Shown in pieces: positions 34,126 through 42,251 of a stretch of 64,000 bases of DNA; within the stretch, counting starts at the first letter, position 1; each line of letters starts with the position of its first letter. The notes below the pieces were generated by a model. It did no database searches. It had not been told where the DNA came from and saw only the letters and a list, made by a program, of their open reading frames with translations. Source of the DNA: Streptomyces endocoffeicus. GTDB lineage: Bacteria; Actinomycetota; Actinomycetes; Streptomycetales; Streptomycetaceae. The stretch covers positions 1 to 64,000 of the forward strand of contig NZ_JAERRG010000001.1 in the NCBI RefSeq assembly GCF_016741935.1. Reading direction: 5' to 3'. The translations under genes and the position numbers were made by a program.

Positions 34126-35541
34126 TCAGGCGACGTCATCGGCTGGCGCGGTTTCCCGGTGGAGCCGGCCCGTGCGCAGGGCCAGCGTCGCGGCGATGCC
34201 GCCGCAGAGCGGCAGTGTCAGGCACAGGAAGATCGTCGGCGTGGACCATCCCGCGCCGATCATGAGGCCGCCGAGGGATCCGCTGGCGAGCTGGCCGAGC
34301 TGTCCGACCCCGTTCGCCCAGGACGTGCCGGTCGCCCGTGCCGAGGCCGGATACGTCAGCGTCGCCAGCGCCGGCAGGATCGCGTTGGAACCGCCCAGGA
34401 ACAACCCGAGCAACAGGACGATGCCGAAGAATCCGCCGGTGCCCATCTGCAGGACCCCGACCGCCACCAGTCCCGCGCCGCCGACCGCCCAGAGCAGCGT
34501 GAGCAGGGAGTCGGCGTCGGACCGCCACAGCGCGACGGACACCAGCAACTGGCCGACCAGACCGCAGATACCGAAGAGACCGACGGCCACTCCGGACTGC
34601 ACGGTGGTGAAGCCGCTGTGGTCCAGCAGCAGCGGCAGGTAGTTCGCGATCAGGAAGACCACGCCGAACCCGATGAACGAGCAGAGCCAGAGCAGCAGTG
34701 TGGTCGGCAGAAACGCGCGGCACACCAGGGCCGAGCCCGCCGCCTGCCGACGCTGCGCCACCGTCGGCGTCGCGAGGTCCTGTGCGTCCAGGTCGCGGTC
34801 CGGGGCGAGTCTGGTCAGGCTCCGTTGGACAGCTGCCGTCGGGCAGCCTCTGGCGAGCAGCGAACCCACCGGCTCCGGTACGAGAGCGGCCAGCACCGGC
34901 GCGAGCAGCACCGGCGGGATGCCGCAGATCATCAGCAGGGCGCGCCAGCCCAGCGTGGGAAGCACGGCGGAGGCGAGGAAGCTGCCGAGGACGTACCCGA
35001 CCGCGCCGCCGCACCAGGTCAGCGAGACCATCGACGCCCGCCGGGCGGTCGGCGTCGACTCGGTCACCATCGTTACCACCGCGGGCACCATGGCCCCGAT
35101 CCCCGCGCCGGAGAGGAGACGCAGGGCGACGAACGCGGGGATCGACGGCACGAGGCCCATGCCCGCAGTGGCCGTTCCGAAGACCAGGAGGCCGACGATG
35201 GCGATGCCCTTGCGGCCGAATCGGTCGGCCAGCGGGCCCGCCACGACCCCGCCGAGCGCCATGCTGAGTCCGCCGAGTGTGACGGTGAGGGTCACGATGC
35301 CCATCGTCGTCTCGTGCTCTCGCACGAGCTCCGGGTAGACGAAGCCGGCACTCGCGAGGTCCAGGCCTTGAACGATCATCGCGGTGAAGCAGACCGCGAC
35401 GATGAGCCACTGCCGTTTCCCCATGCCGATGAGGTCCAGGATTTCCTGTGGGTTCACCTGGGTGGTGGAGGGGGTGGCTCTGGCGGGGCTCTCGGAGGGA
35501 AACTGTTGGAACGTCGGCGGGTCGTTGGCGTTGTTCGGCAC
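34126..35541 (-). CDS. MFS transporter (aromatic-acid/H+ symporter-like)
   Basis: A 471-residue major facilitator with a hydrophilic N-terminus (1-40) and 12 predicted helices. The loop after helix 2 has G-P-L-A-D-R-F-G-R-K-G, the MFS signature. A-S-A-G-F-V-Y-P-E-L in the first helix region recalls the aromatic-acid symporter group. The GTG at 35541 is preceded by AAGGTGAGA. It probably imports the substrate or an intermediate of the surrounding module. Confidence 0.87.
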   Translation of the reverse strand: MPNNANDPPTFQQFPSESPARATPSTTQVNPQEILDLIGMGKRQWLIVAVCFTAMIVQGLDLASAGFVYPELVREHETTMGIVTLTVTLGGLSMALGGVVAGPLADRFGRKGIAIVGLLVFGTATAGMGLVPSIPAFVALRLLSGAGIGAMVPAVVTMVTESTPTARRASMVSLTWCGGAVGYVLGSFLASAVLPTLGWRALLMICGIPPVLLAPVLAALVPEPVGSLLARGCPTAAVQRSLTRLAPDRDLDAQDLATPTVAQRRQAAGSALVCRAFLPTTLLLWLCSFIGFGVVFLIANYLPLLLDHSGFTTVQSGVAVGLFGICGLVGQLLVSVALWRSDADSLLTLLWAVGGAGLVAVGVLQMGTGGFFGIVLLLGLFLGGSNAILPALATLTYPASARATGTSWANGVGQLGQLASGSLGGLMIGAGWSTPTIFLCLTLPLCGGIAATLALRTGRLHRETAPADDVA

Positions 35542-35579
35542 AGTGATCTCACCTTGATGCGCGAGTGGTGGATTGGCGG

Positions 35580-36293
35580 TCACAGCCAGCCGGTGAGGAT
35601 GGACAGGAAGCCGTCCGGATCGTCGAGTTGTAGGTCGTGGCCTGCCTCCGGCAGCGTGGCCAGTTCGAAGCCGCGGTCGGCCAGAAGCCCGGCCGCGGCC
35701 GGGCGGACCACGGAGCCGACATCGGCGAGCAGCAGCAGGCTCGGCGTCTCCGCCCGTTCCGGCAAGTAGTTGGTGTGGCGTCGGGAGAGATCGGCGACAG
35801 CGTCCAGTACCGCTGGATCGCACAGCGCGACGCCGTCTGCGAAGGCCTCGGCGTCGGCGGGCGTCCACTTCGGGTGGACGACGAGCAGATCGTTCGCCCG
35901 GATGCTGCTCAGCGCGGACCGGATGCGGGCGAAGTACTCCGGTGGCTTGATGTCGTGCTCGAATCCTGGCTCCGCGTACACCGCGCGGCGCGGGCGCAGG
36001 CGTTCCACGGCCAACGACAGCACGGTGGCTCCCAGGGAGTGTCCGATCGCGATGTCCACGGTGCCGCCGGCGGACTCTGGCAGGGACTCGACCAGGTCGT
36101 CCGCCCACGCTTCGGGAGAGTACGAGCCTCGGGGGCTCAGGCCATGGCCACGCAGGTCGGGGGCGAGCACGGTGTAGCCCAGTGCGGCGACCCTGGGTGC
36201 CAAGCTGTTCCAGATGCGGCTGTCGACGGTGCCGCCGTGGATAAGCAGGGCGGTGCGGGGACCGTCGCCCTGGATTCGGGTGTGGAGTTTCAT
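35580..36293 (-). CDS. Alpha/beta hydrolase with intact triad
   Basis: A 237-residue small alpha/beta hydrolase. The oxyanion region is L-L-I-H-G-G. The nucleophile is Ser86 in G-H-S-L-G, the acid is probably in L-L-A-D-V-G, and the His is in E-A-G-H-D-L-Q-L. Its start overlaps the stop of the next hydrolase upstream by 4 bases. It could hydrolyse an ester, carbamate or amide intermediate, comparable to RutD in the uracil pathway. Confidence 0.86.
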   Translation of the reverse strand: MKLHTRIQGDGPRTALLIHGGTVDSRIWNSLAPRVAALGYTVLAPDLRGHGLSPRGSYSPEAWADDLVESLPESAGGTVDIAIGHSLGATVLSLAVERLRPRRAVYAEPGFEHDIKPPEYFARIRSALSSIRANDLLVVHPKWTPADAEAFADGVALCDPAVLDAVADLSRRHTNYLPERAETPSLLLLADVGSVVRPAAAGLLADRGFELATLPEAGHDLQLDDPDGFLSILTGWL

Positions 36294-37159
36294 GATGTCT
36301 CCATGGAGCTGCCGGTTGCCCGCACATGGGTTGTGATCGGCCCGGCCAGTCGGTCAGCCGCGGTCTCCAGCATCCAGTGGCCGATGCCCGGCAGGGTGAG
36401 CGTGCGGAACTCGCCCGCCACATGGTCGCCGCAGCGTGCGGCGGTGTCCCGGGTGAGCGCGGGGCCGTCGGTCCATATGTAGAGCGTCGGCACCAGGGTC
36501 TTATCCACCTCGGCCATCCGCTCCAGCGGGATCAGGTGCCATGCGAGGGCCGCGGCCAACACGTCCTCTTCTCCCACCCGCGACGCGGTCCGCTCCACCT
36601 CCTCCGGGGGCATGCCGGATCCGTGCAGGAACTCGCGCAAGCCGCATCCGTCGTCGGCGAGGAGCGCTCTCGCCGCCAGTACCGGCGGATTCATCTCCTC
36701 CAGGGCCGTCCACTGGGCGCGCTGTTCCGCATCCGCCGCCACGGCCAGGGCGAACGCCCGCGGATGCGGGAAGCGCAACGCGGTCAGCGAACGCACCCGA
36801 TCGGGCGCGGAGGCCGCCAGCTCCCAGGACTGCATGGCGCCGTTGCCGAATCCGCAGAGGTGGAAACGGCCGAGCCCGAGGCCGTCGGCCACGCCGAGCG
36901 CGTCGGCCACCACGGCCTCCAGGGTGTAGGTGTCCAGCGGCGGGCGTGCCCCGGCCGAGTAGCCGCGCTGGTCGAACGCGATGGTCCGGATGCCCGCCTC
37001 GGCCAGGCGCCGACCCAGTCCGTCCCAACTGGCGGCGCACTGCGGGAAACCGTGCAGTGCGAGGAGCGGTTCACCGTCGCTGGGGCCCCATTCCCGGACG
37101 TCGAACACCAGGTCGTCGACCTGAACGCGGTTCTGTCGCTGTCGGTGATCAGCCATCAT
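36290..37159 (-). CDS. Alpha/beta hydrolase-fold protein lacking the nucleophile
   Basis: A 289-residue alpha/beta hydrolase. The fold landmarks are A-L-H-G-F-P-Q, A-F-D-Q-R-G-Y-S-A-G and the late His in I-G-H-W-M-L-E. The nucleophile elbow, normally G-x-Ser/Asp-x-G, reads G-F-G-N-G (103-107), so the catalytic position 105 is Gly. The His is retained. It may act by a nucleophile-free mechanism or as a lyase or binding protein. Two adjacent ATGs follow GAGGAAAG. It overlaps the LLM gene upstream and the hydrolase downstream. Confidence 0.83.
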   Translation of the reverse strand: MMADHRQRQNRVQVDDLVFDVREWGPSDGEPLLALHGFPQCAASWDGLGRRLAEAGIRTIAFDQRGYSAGARPPLDTYTLEAVVADALGVADGLGLGRFHLCGFGNGAMQSWELAASAPDRVRSLTALRFPHPRAFALAVAADAEQRAQWTALEEMNPPVLAARALLADDGCGLREFLHGSGMPPEEVERTASRVGEEDVLAAALAWHLIPLERMAEVDKTLVPTLYIWTDGPALTRDTAARCGDHVAGEFRTLTLPGIGHWMLETAADRLAGPITTHVRATGSSMETS

Positions 37160-38048
37160 CTTTCCTCTGCTGTCCGTCCCCGTGCGGGTCCCCGTGCTGT
37201 CCGCCCCCGAGCCCGTCCACGACGGACGCGAGCTCGTCGAGCCGGTGCAGCACCTCCGGATCCGGCCGGGCGCGCGTCACGAACACGCATCGCTCCACGC
37301 CCATCTCGGCGTACGAGTCCAGTCGGGACCTGTCCGCGGGCGCGCCGAGTACGGTGACCGAGATCCGGCCGCGGCCGGAGTCGGCGGCCCGTCGGGTCAG
37401 CTCGGCGATCGCGGTGGCGAGGGGGGCGTCGTCCTGCCCGATCGTGTTGGGCAGCCAGCCGTCTCCGTACTCCAGCACCCGGTCGAGGACCGTCGGGCCC
37501 ATGCCTCCCACCAGTACCGGCGGATGCGGCCGCTGCAGGGGTTTCGGCCACTGGTAGGACGGCTCGATGCGTACGTGGTCCCCGTGGAAGTCGGCGATCT
37601 CGCTGCCCCACAGCCGCTTCATCGCGAGCACCCGCTCGCGCAGCAGGGCCATCCGGGTGACCGGATCGGTCCCGTGCTGGGCCATCTCCTCACGGTTCCA
37701 GCCGGCGCCCACGCCGAACAGGAACCGGCCGCCGCTCAGCCGGTCGAGTGTGGCCACCTGCTTGGCGGTGTGGATGGGGTCACGCTGGACGAGCGCGCAG
37801 ATGCCGGTGCCCAGGAGCAGGGTCCGGGTCGCCTGCGCCGCCACCGCGAGCGCGATGAAGGGATCGTAGGAGCGGTAGTAGTCCCGGGGCAGGTCGCCGC
37901 CGCCCGGATACGGAGACGCGCGGTTCGCGGGTATGTGCGAGTGCTCCGGAAAGAACAAGGAGTCGAATCCGCGCTCTTCGACCGCCTGGGCGAGAAGCTC
38001 GGGGCGCATACTCTCGTCCGTGACGAAGCTCGCGATGCCGAATCTCAG
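37149..38048 (-). CDS. LLM-class flavin oxidoreductase (CTG start likely)
   Basis: A luciferase-like monooxygenase or F420-dependent oxidoreductase of about 299 residues. Conserved segments are R-F-G-I-A-S-F-V-T-D-E-S at the very start, G-T-G-I-C-A-L-V-Q-R-D-P, G-V-G-A-G-W-N-R-E-E-M and V-G-G-M-G-P. The family begins exactly at the Leu codon CTG (38046-38048), 9 bases after AGGAG. No ATG or GTG fits, and the open frame upstream shows no family similarity. It may hydroxylate or cleave a heterocycle, as RutA does. It overlaps the downstream hydrolase by 11 bases. Confidence 0.83.
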   Translation of the reverse strand: MRFGIASFVTDESMRPELLAQAVEERGFDSLFFPEHSHIPANRASPYPGGGDLPRDYYRSYDPFIALAVAAQATRTLLLGTGICALVQRDPIHTAKQVATLDRLSGGRFLFGVGAGWNREEMAQHGTDPVTRMALLRERVLAMKRLWGSEIADFHGDHVRIEPSYQWPKPLQRPHPPVLVGGMGPTVLDRVLEYGDGWLPNTIGQDDAPLATAIAELTRRAADSGRGRISVTVLGAPADRSRLDSYAEMGVERCVFVTRARPDPEVLHRLDELASVVDGLGGGQHGDPHGDGQQRKDDG

Positions 38049-38221
38049 AGGGCCGTTCTCCTGTCGCTGCGAAATATCCGGGTCCTGGATCCCGGTCCGG
38101 GGGCCGTCACCGCGCCGCAGCCGGGTGGTACATGTCTGCCGGCTGCGGTGGCGGGGGGCCGGTGCCGGCAGCGGCATCCATGGGTCTGCCTTCGGGGATC
38201 TGGTGCGTGGCCATGTGCTCC

Positions 38222-39139
38222 TCAGCGGACGGTGAGCGGATCGGGGACCTCGTCGCACACCACCAGGTCCATATGACCGAGACCCGTGATCGCGGCCTGG
38301 ATCCGGTCCCCGTCGCGGAGATAGCCGGGAGGGTCGAGCTGGAACCCGCATCCGGCGGGTGAGCCTGTGAGGATGAGGTCGCCGGGGAAGAGGTCCATCG
38401 TGGCGCTGACCGATGCGATCAGTCCGGGAACGTCGACGAGCATGCTGCTGGTCCACGCGTCCTGCCGGCGTTCTCCGTTCACCGACAGCGTCAGACGCAG
38501 AGGCCGGTCCGGATCGATCTCGTCCGAGGTCAGCAGCCAGGGACCGGTCGGGCAGAACGTCGGGAAGCCCTTGCCACGGGCGATCTGCAGCAGCAGAGGG
38601 TTGCTCGCCCCGGCGCCCAGGACGATGTCCCGGGCGGTGACATCATTGGCGATCATGTAGCCGGCCACGTGCGCCTGTGCGTCCTGCCGCCGGATCCGGC
38701 GGCAGGCCCGGCCGATCACCACGCCGAGTTCCAGCTCGTAGTCGAGCTGCGTGGTCTCCGGTGGCTTGACCAACGGGTCGTTCGGTCCGCTCAGCGCGCT
38801 CGGCGGCTTGAGGAACACGACCGGATCGCCGGCCGGTTCCGCTCCGCTGAGCACTCCGGTGGCGTGCTGAGGGTAGTTGAAACCAATCGCGACGATCTTG
38901 CCGGGGCGCGGCACGGGCGGTCCGAGGCGCAGCCCGTTGAGCGGGACGGCGCCGTCACCGGCCACCACGGCCTGCCGCACCAGTGCGTCCACCGCGGGCC
39001 AGAGTCCGAGGAGGTCCCCCATCTCCGCGATGTGCAGGCCGGCACGGCCGAGAACCGGGCGCAGCGGCAGCAGCAGGTGGTCATCGATCAGCACTCCCGG
39101 TTCCTCGCCGTTCGGCGGGCCGTAGGTCACCAGGCGCAT
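38222..39139 (-). CDS. FAH-family protein (2-keto acid hydratase/hydrolase type)
   Basis: A 305-residue FAH-fold protein. The core starts at about residue 78 with G-K-I-V-A-I-G-F-N-Y. Metal ligands are the acids in Q-L-D-Y-E-L-E-L-G-V-V-I-G and I-A-N-D-V-T-A-R-D. L-T-G-S-P-A-G-C-G-F follows. The family includes acylpyruvate hydrolases and the 2-oxopent-4-enoate hydratase / 4-oxalocrotonate decarboxylase group. Its ATG overlaps the stop of the ferredoxin remnant (TGATG), so it was once coupled to a P450-ferredoxin pair. It likely performs a late C-C cleavage step. Confidence 0.87.
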   Translation of the reverse strand: MRLVTYGPPNGEEPGVLIDDHLLLPLRPVLGRAGLHIAEMGDLLGLWPAVDALVRQAVVAGDGAVPLNGLRLGPPVPRPGKIVAIGFNYPQHATGVLSGAEPAGDPVVFLKPPSALSGPNDPLVKPPETTQLDYELELGVVIGRACRRIRRQDAQAHVAGYMIANDVTARDIVLGAGASNPLLLQIARGKGFPTFCPTGPWLLTSDEIDPDRPLRLTLSVNGERRQDAWTSSMLVDVPGLIASVSATMDLFPGDLILTGSPAGCGFQLDPPGYLRDGDRIQAAITGLGHMDLVVCDEVPDPLTVR

Positions 39140-39248
39140 CAGCTGCTCTCCTTCACGTTGCCAACAGTGATCGCGGCGGTCGGGCAGTCGTGCGCCGCGC
39201 GCAGTTCCCGGGCCCGCAGCAGTGACTGCGGTCGGCCCTCGCCCTCAT
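39139..39248 (-). pseudogene. Ferredoxin C-terminal fragment
   Basis: The frame ending at 39139 reads L-L-R-A-R-E-L-R-A-A-H-D-C-P-T-A-A-I-T-V, which is the end of a small P450-type ferredoxin with the last cluster Cys in D-C-P-T-A-A-I. The N-terminal cluster motif (C-x5-C-x2-C) is absent; the frame opens directly at the P450 stop. A deletion removed most of the gene. Confidence 0.7.
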
Positions 39249-40124
39249 GCGGCCCGCCCCAGCCGCAGCGGGAGTGCCTCGATGGAGGCGAACGTCAGGT
39301 CGTGGGAGCGGACCGGCTCGTCGGCCGCCACCTCGGCGTCGGGGAAACGGGCGAGGAAGCGGGTCAGGAAGATCTCGCCCTCCCATCGCGAGAGCGGTGC
39401 CCCGGGACAGTAGTGCGCACCGGCGGCGGAGGCCATGTGCCGGTGGTCGGTACGACTGATGTCGAGGCGGTCGGCAGCAGGGAACCGGCGTTCGTCCGGG
39501 TTGGCCGCCGCCAGGCCGAGCACCACGTGCGTGCCTGTGTCGAGGCGTTCGCCGGCGACCTGTACCGGGGCGGCCAGGTCGCGCCAGACGAAGTGGACCG
39601 GTGCGTCGAAACGCGGCGTCTCGGTCCAGGCGTTGGCGGCGAGGCCGGGTTCCGCGCGCAGGGCGGCCGACTGCTCGGGGTTGTGCAACAGGGAGCGGAC
39701 CGCCGAGGTGAGGCTCACTCGCGTTGTGTGGTAGCCGGCCGCGCAGCGAGTCCAGGATGTCGCCGAAATAGTCGAAGTAGAAGCGCGCGTCGTCGTCAGC
39801 GGCGGCCAGGGCGTCGGGGGTGAGGTCGCCCTGGCTGAGCACGTGATTGAGGGCGGGCTGGTGGCTGAGCAGCGTCTCGGCGTCCGACTCGGGCGCATGG
39901 ATCAGCCGGCAGGCACCGATGTGCGCGGGCACCGTGCCCGGCTCATGCTGCACCCGCGCCCGCTCGTCGCGCAGTACCGCATCGACGTCGGTGTACCGGA
40001 TGACGACACAGCATCGGCGGCCGTTGAGCGCGGTCCACAGCACTGCAGCGTCGTCGCGCAGTCTCCTGTAAGTCGAGTAGCGATCGCGGAGAAACCCCGG
40101 GTCGAAGATCACGTCTGACGGCAT
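39245..40124 (-). pseudogene. Cytochrome P450, frameshifted and shortened
   Basis: The ATG at 40124 follows GAGGAG and gives a bacterial P450 N-terminus (V-I-F-D-P-G-F-L-R-D-R-Y-S-T-Y-R-R-L-R, then V-I-R-Y-T-D-V-D-A-V-L-R-D). Near 39745 the frame changes. The other frame holds A-G-Y-H-T-T-R (I-helix), E-T-P-R-F (K-helix ExxR) and A-G-A-H-Y-C-P-G-A-P-L-S-R, with the haem Cys. The total coding potential is about 290 residues of a normal 400, so coding sequence is also missing. It headed the leftward module. Confidence 0.82.
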
Positions 40125-40214
40125 CGGCTGTGCTCCTCGCTTTCGGTACGCCGAGCGTAGGAAGCGAGCCGCTGCCGGACATTGGGCGAACGCCGGGATG
40201 CCGGACCGGAATCA

Positions 40215-40227
40215 TGTGGATTCCACA
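40215..40227. promoter_or_regulatory. Palindrome upstream of the P450-led module
   Basis: TGTGGATTCCACA is a perfect 6-bp inverted repeat around one base. It lies 91 bases upstream of the P450 start and just after the PucR-type gene. It is a candidate operator for the leftward module. Confidence 0.5.
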
Positions 40228-40254
40228 AAGCGTCGGCCCGCCCAGAACCGCCGG

Positions 40255-41424
40255 CTACCCGGGATCAGTCAGATCCGCCAGGACGGAACGCAGCAGACCG
40301 GGGAGCGTCCGAGGGTCGAGCCCGGTCAGATCCTGCCACCGGGTGAGCCGGTAACCAACCGTGTTCGGATGCACCCCCAGTTCGGTGGCAGCACCGGAGA
40401 GCGTGAAACCGCACCGGGAGAACGCCCGTACGGCGTCGACCAAAATCGGGTTCTCCCGTGCCACCTGCCTGGCCCGCGTGAACAGCGGCTCCAGTCGCTG
40501 CTCACCGCCCGTCAGGCTCGCCTGCAGCCATACGTCCTCGAAGTGGATGACGCCGCTTCCGTCCCCCGGTGCCAGGCGCAGGGCCCTCTCCGCGTCCCCG
40601 ATGCTCATTTCGGCACCCACCAGGCCCTCCCGGAGCAGCCCGACGCCGAGCAGCGCCCCGCTGCCACCCAGCTGTGACACCCGCGACACCACCTTCGCCG
40701 TGGGCACATTCTGCGCGAGGACGATCAGCACTGCTCCGTGCAAACCGCACTGAACCGTCCCGCCGAGCTGTCGGGCAGCCCGGTGCAGCGGATCCAGCTG
40801 GCCCTGTGACCAGGCCCGCGCGGGGGCGCACAACGCCTGGAACCGACCGGACAGATCGAAGCCGAGCTCCCGTGCGATCTCCCGTACCTGCTCATCCGTG
40901 GCACCGCCGCCGCGCAGCAGTTCGAACAGGCGCTGGCGAAGCCCGGCCTCGTAGCTGTGCCGGGCCCCGGCCTCCTCGATATACGCGTCCACGACGACGC
41001 TGCTCATCGCCTGGATCCACAGCCAGATCGGCCCCACCAGTTCGATCAGCGCGCCTTCGTCCCCGTCGTGCGCCTGGCGCAGCTGCTCCCACAGCTCGCG
41101 GGCCACCACGTGGAAGGCGGCCAGTACGTCATAGACCGGCAGCCCATAATAGGAGCGCCGACGCGAGGCCAGCTGAATCTCCCGCAACTGGTCGGCGGCC
41201 GGCTCCTCGCCCGCTGCCAGGCTCGACAGCAGAGTCTGCGCGGTCGCCCGGACCGTCCGGTAATGCTCCTCGCGCGGCAGTTGGGCGTAGGACAGGATCT
41301 CCGTGCGAATGCGCTCCGTCAGCATCTCGCTGATCTCATCGATCCGGTCAGTGAGGACACCACACAGCCGACCGAGTTTGCCCAAGCGGTCAACACTTGG
41401 TAGGTCGTCGGTCACGAGCGTCAT
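40255..41424 (-). CDS. PucR/CdaR-type transcriptional regulator
   Basis: About 389 residues from the ATG at 41424; an ATG at 41456 is the alternative, and neither has a strong ribosome site. The N-terminal half is helical and resembles the RsbR/CdaR-like sensory region (T-E-R-I-R-T-E-I-L-S-Y-A-Q-L-P). The C-terminus carries the PucR helix-turn-helix (G-F-T-L-S-G-A-A-T-E-L-G-V-H-P-N-T-V-G-Y). It is the first gene ahead of the leftward catabolic module on the same strand, with a palindrome between, so it is the probable regulator. Confidence 0.85.
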   Translation of the reverse strand: MTLVTDDLPSVDRLGKLGRLCGVLTDRIDEISEMLTERIRTEILSYAQLPREEHYRTVRATAQTLLSSLAAGEEPAADQLREIQLASRRRSYYGLPVYDVLAAFHVVARELWEQLRQAHDGDEGALIELVGPIWLWIQAMSSVVVDAYIEEAGARHSYEAGLRQRLFELLRGGGATDEQVREIARELGFDLSGRFQALCAPARAWSQGQLDPLHRAARQLGGTVQCGLHGAVLIVLAQNVPTAKVVSRVSQLGGSGALLGVGLLREGLVGAEMSIGDAERALRLAPGDGSGVIHFEDVWLQASLTGGEQRLEPLFTRARQVARENPILVDAVRAFSRCGFTLSGAATELGVHPNTVGYRLTRWQDLTGLDPRTLPGLLRSVLADLTDPG

Positions 41425-41456
41425 CAAAACACGCCATCGAATCTTTTCCAACATTC

Positions 41457-42180
41457 TGGGGGGACCACAACCGCACTCGGGGCCGCAGCGGCATTGCACC
41501 TGGTACGGGGCCTTGATGCGGCGGTCGGCTCGTATGCGTCCGAGTAAAAGAGCCAAGATCATGAGGAAACACCCAGCCAGATCCGTGGCCTTCGGGCGGT
41601 GTGCCCTCCCTGGCACCTGGACCATGAAGACCACGGTCCAGGAGTCGGAGATCGACGTGAGCGAGTCGAGGCGGATACGGGTGGAGCGGTAGCGGGTCGA
41701 TCACTCAAAGCCCAGCCCCGCGCATCCGACGCACACCCAACGCGCACACCCCGCAGACCGCGCCCCACACTCCGTTGTCCAGGAACAACGGCAAGATGGC
41801 CTGGCTACCGCGACGTCGAAGAGAGCATCTGGATCATCAGGCACGCCCGTAGCGCCACCGAAATCCCCCGCCTGATCGTGGCCGGCGTCCTCCCGACCGC
41901 ACGTCCGACCCCGCACTCCCTGCGCCTACGGCCCTCGGCCGGACAAGCGGGTCGGTGCCACCGAAGCCTTCATCAACAGCGGACACCGCAGCGGAAAGAG
42001 CGAGGCCAACGACTCGCGCGATCGAATCGACGGTGTCGACTACAACCAGGTCGCCCCACCGAGCGACTGGAGCCGTCGCCGCAGACTCCTGACCTGCCAT
42101 GGTCAGGCCCGTGGTCGACCGGGCCGACGACTTGGTCGGGCTCACGGCCGGCCCGGCGGGGTTCATGGTCGGGGGCTGTC
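41457..42180. other. Stretch without a recognised gene
   Basis: About 720 bases between the PucR gene and the beta-propeller terminator. Short open frames exist on both strands but none shows a family motif or a ribosome site. A small CCTGACC/GGTCAGG inverted repeat lies at about 42089-42108. It may be debris of old insertions. Confidence 0.5.
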
Positions 42181-42182
42181 GC

Positions 42183-42228
42183 GGGTGCCGCACTGCTCCC
42201 GCGCGGGCGCGGGAGCAGTGCGGCACCC
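42183..42228. terminator. Strong 21-bp terminator hairpin
   Basis: Arms 42183-42203 and 42208-42228 are perfectly complementary over 21 bp, with a 4-base loop (CGGG). It lies 24 bases downstream of the beta-propeller gene stop (minus strand). It is rho-independent in shape but lacks a T-run. Confidence 0.85.
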
Positions 42229-42251
42229 GGAGAGCGCGACAACCGGGCCGA

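Noticed and set aside
33850..35769. A 639-codon open frame on the plus strand
   Set aside because: Antisense to the MFS transporter, with Gln/Arg/Ala-rich nonsense composition and no motifs. The minus-strand frame has clear transporter helices.
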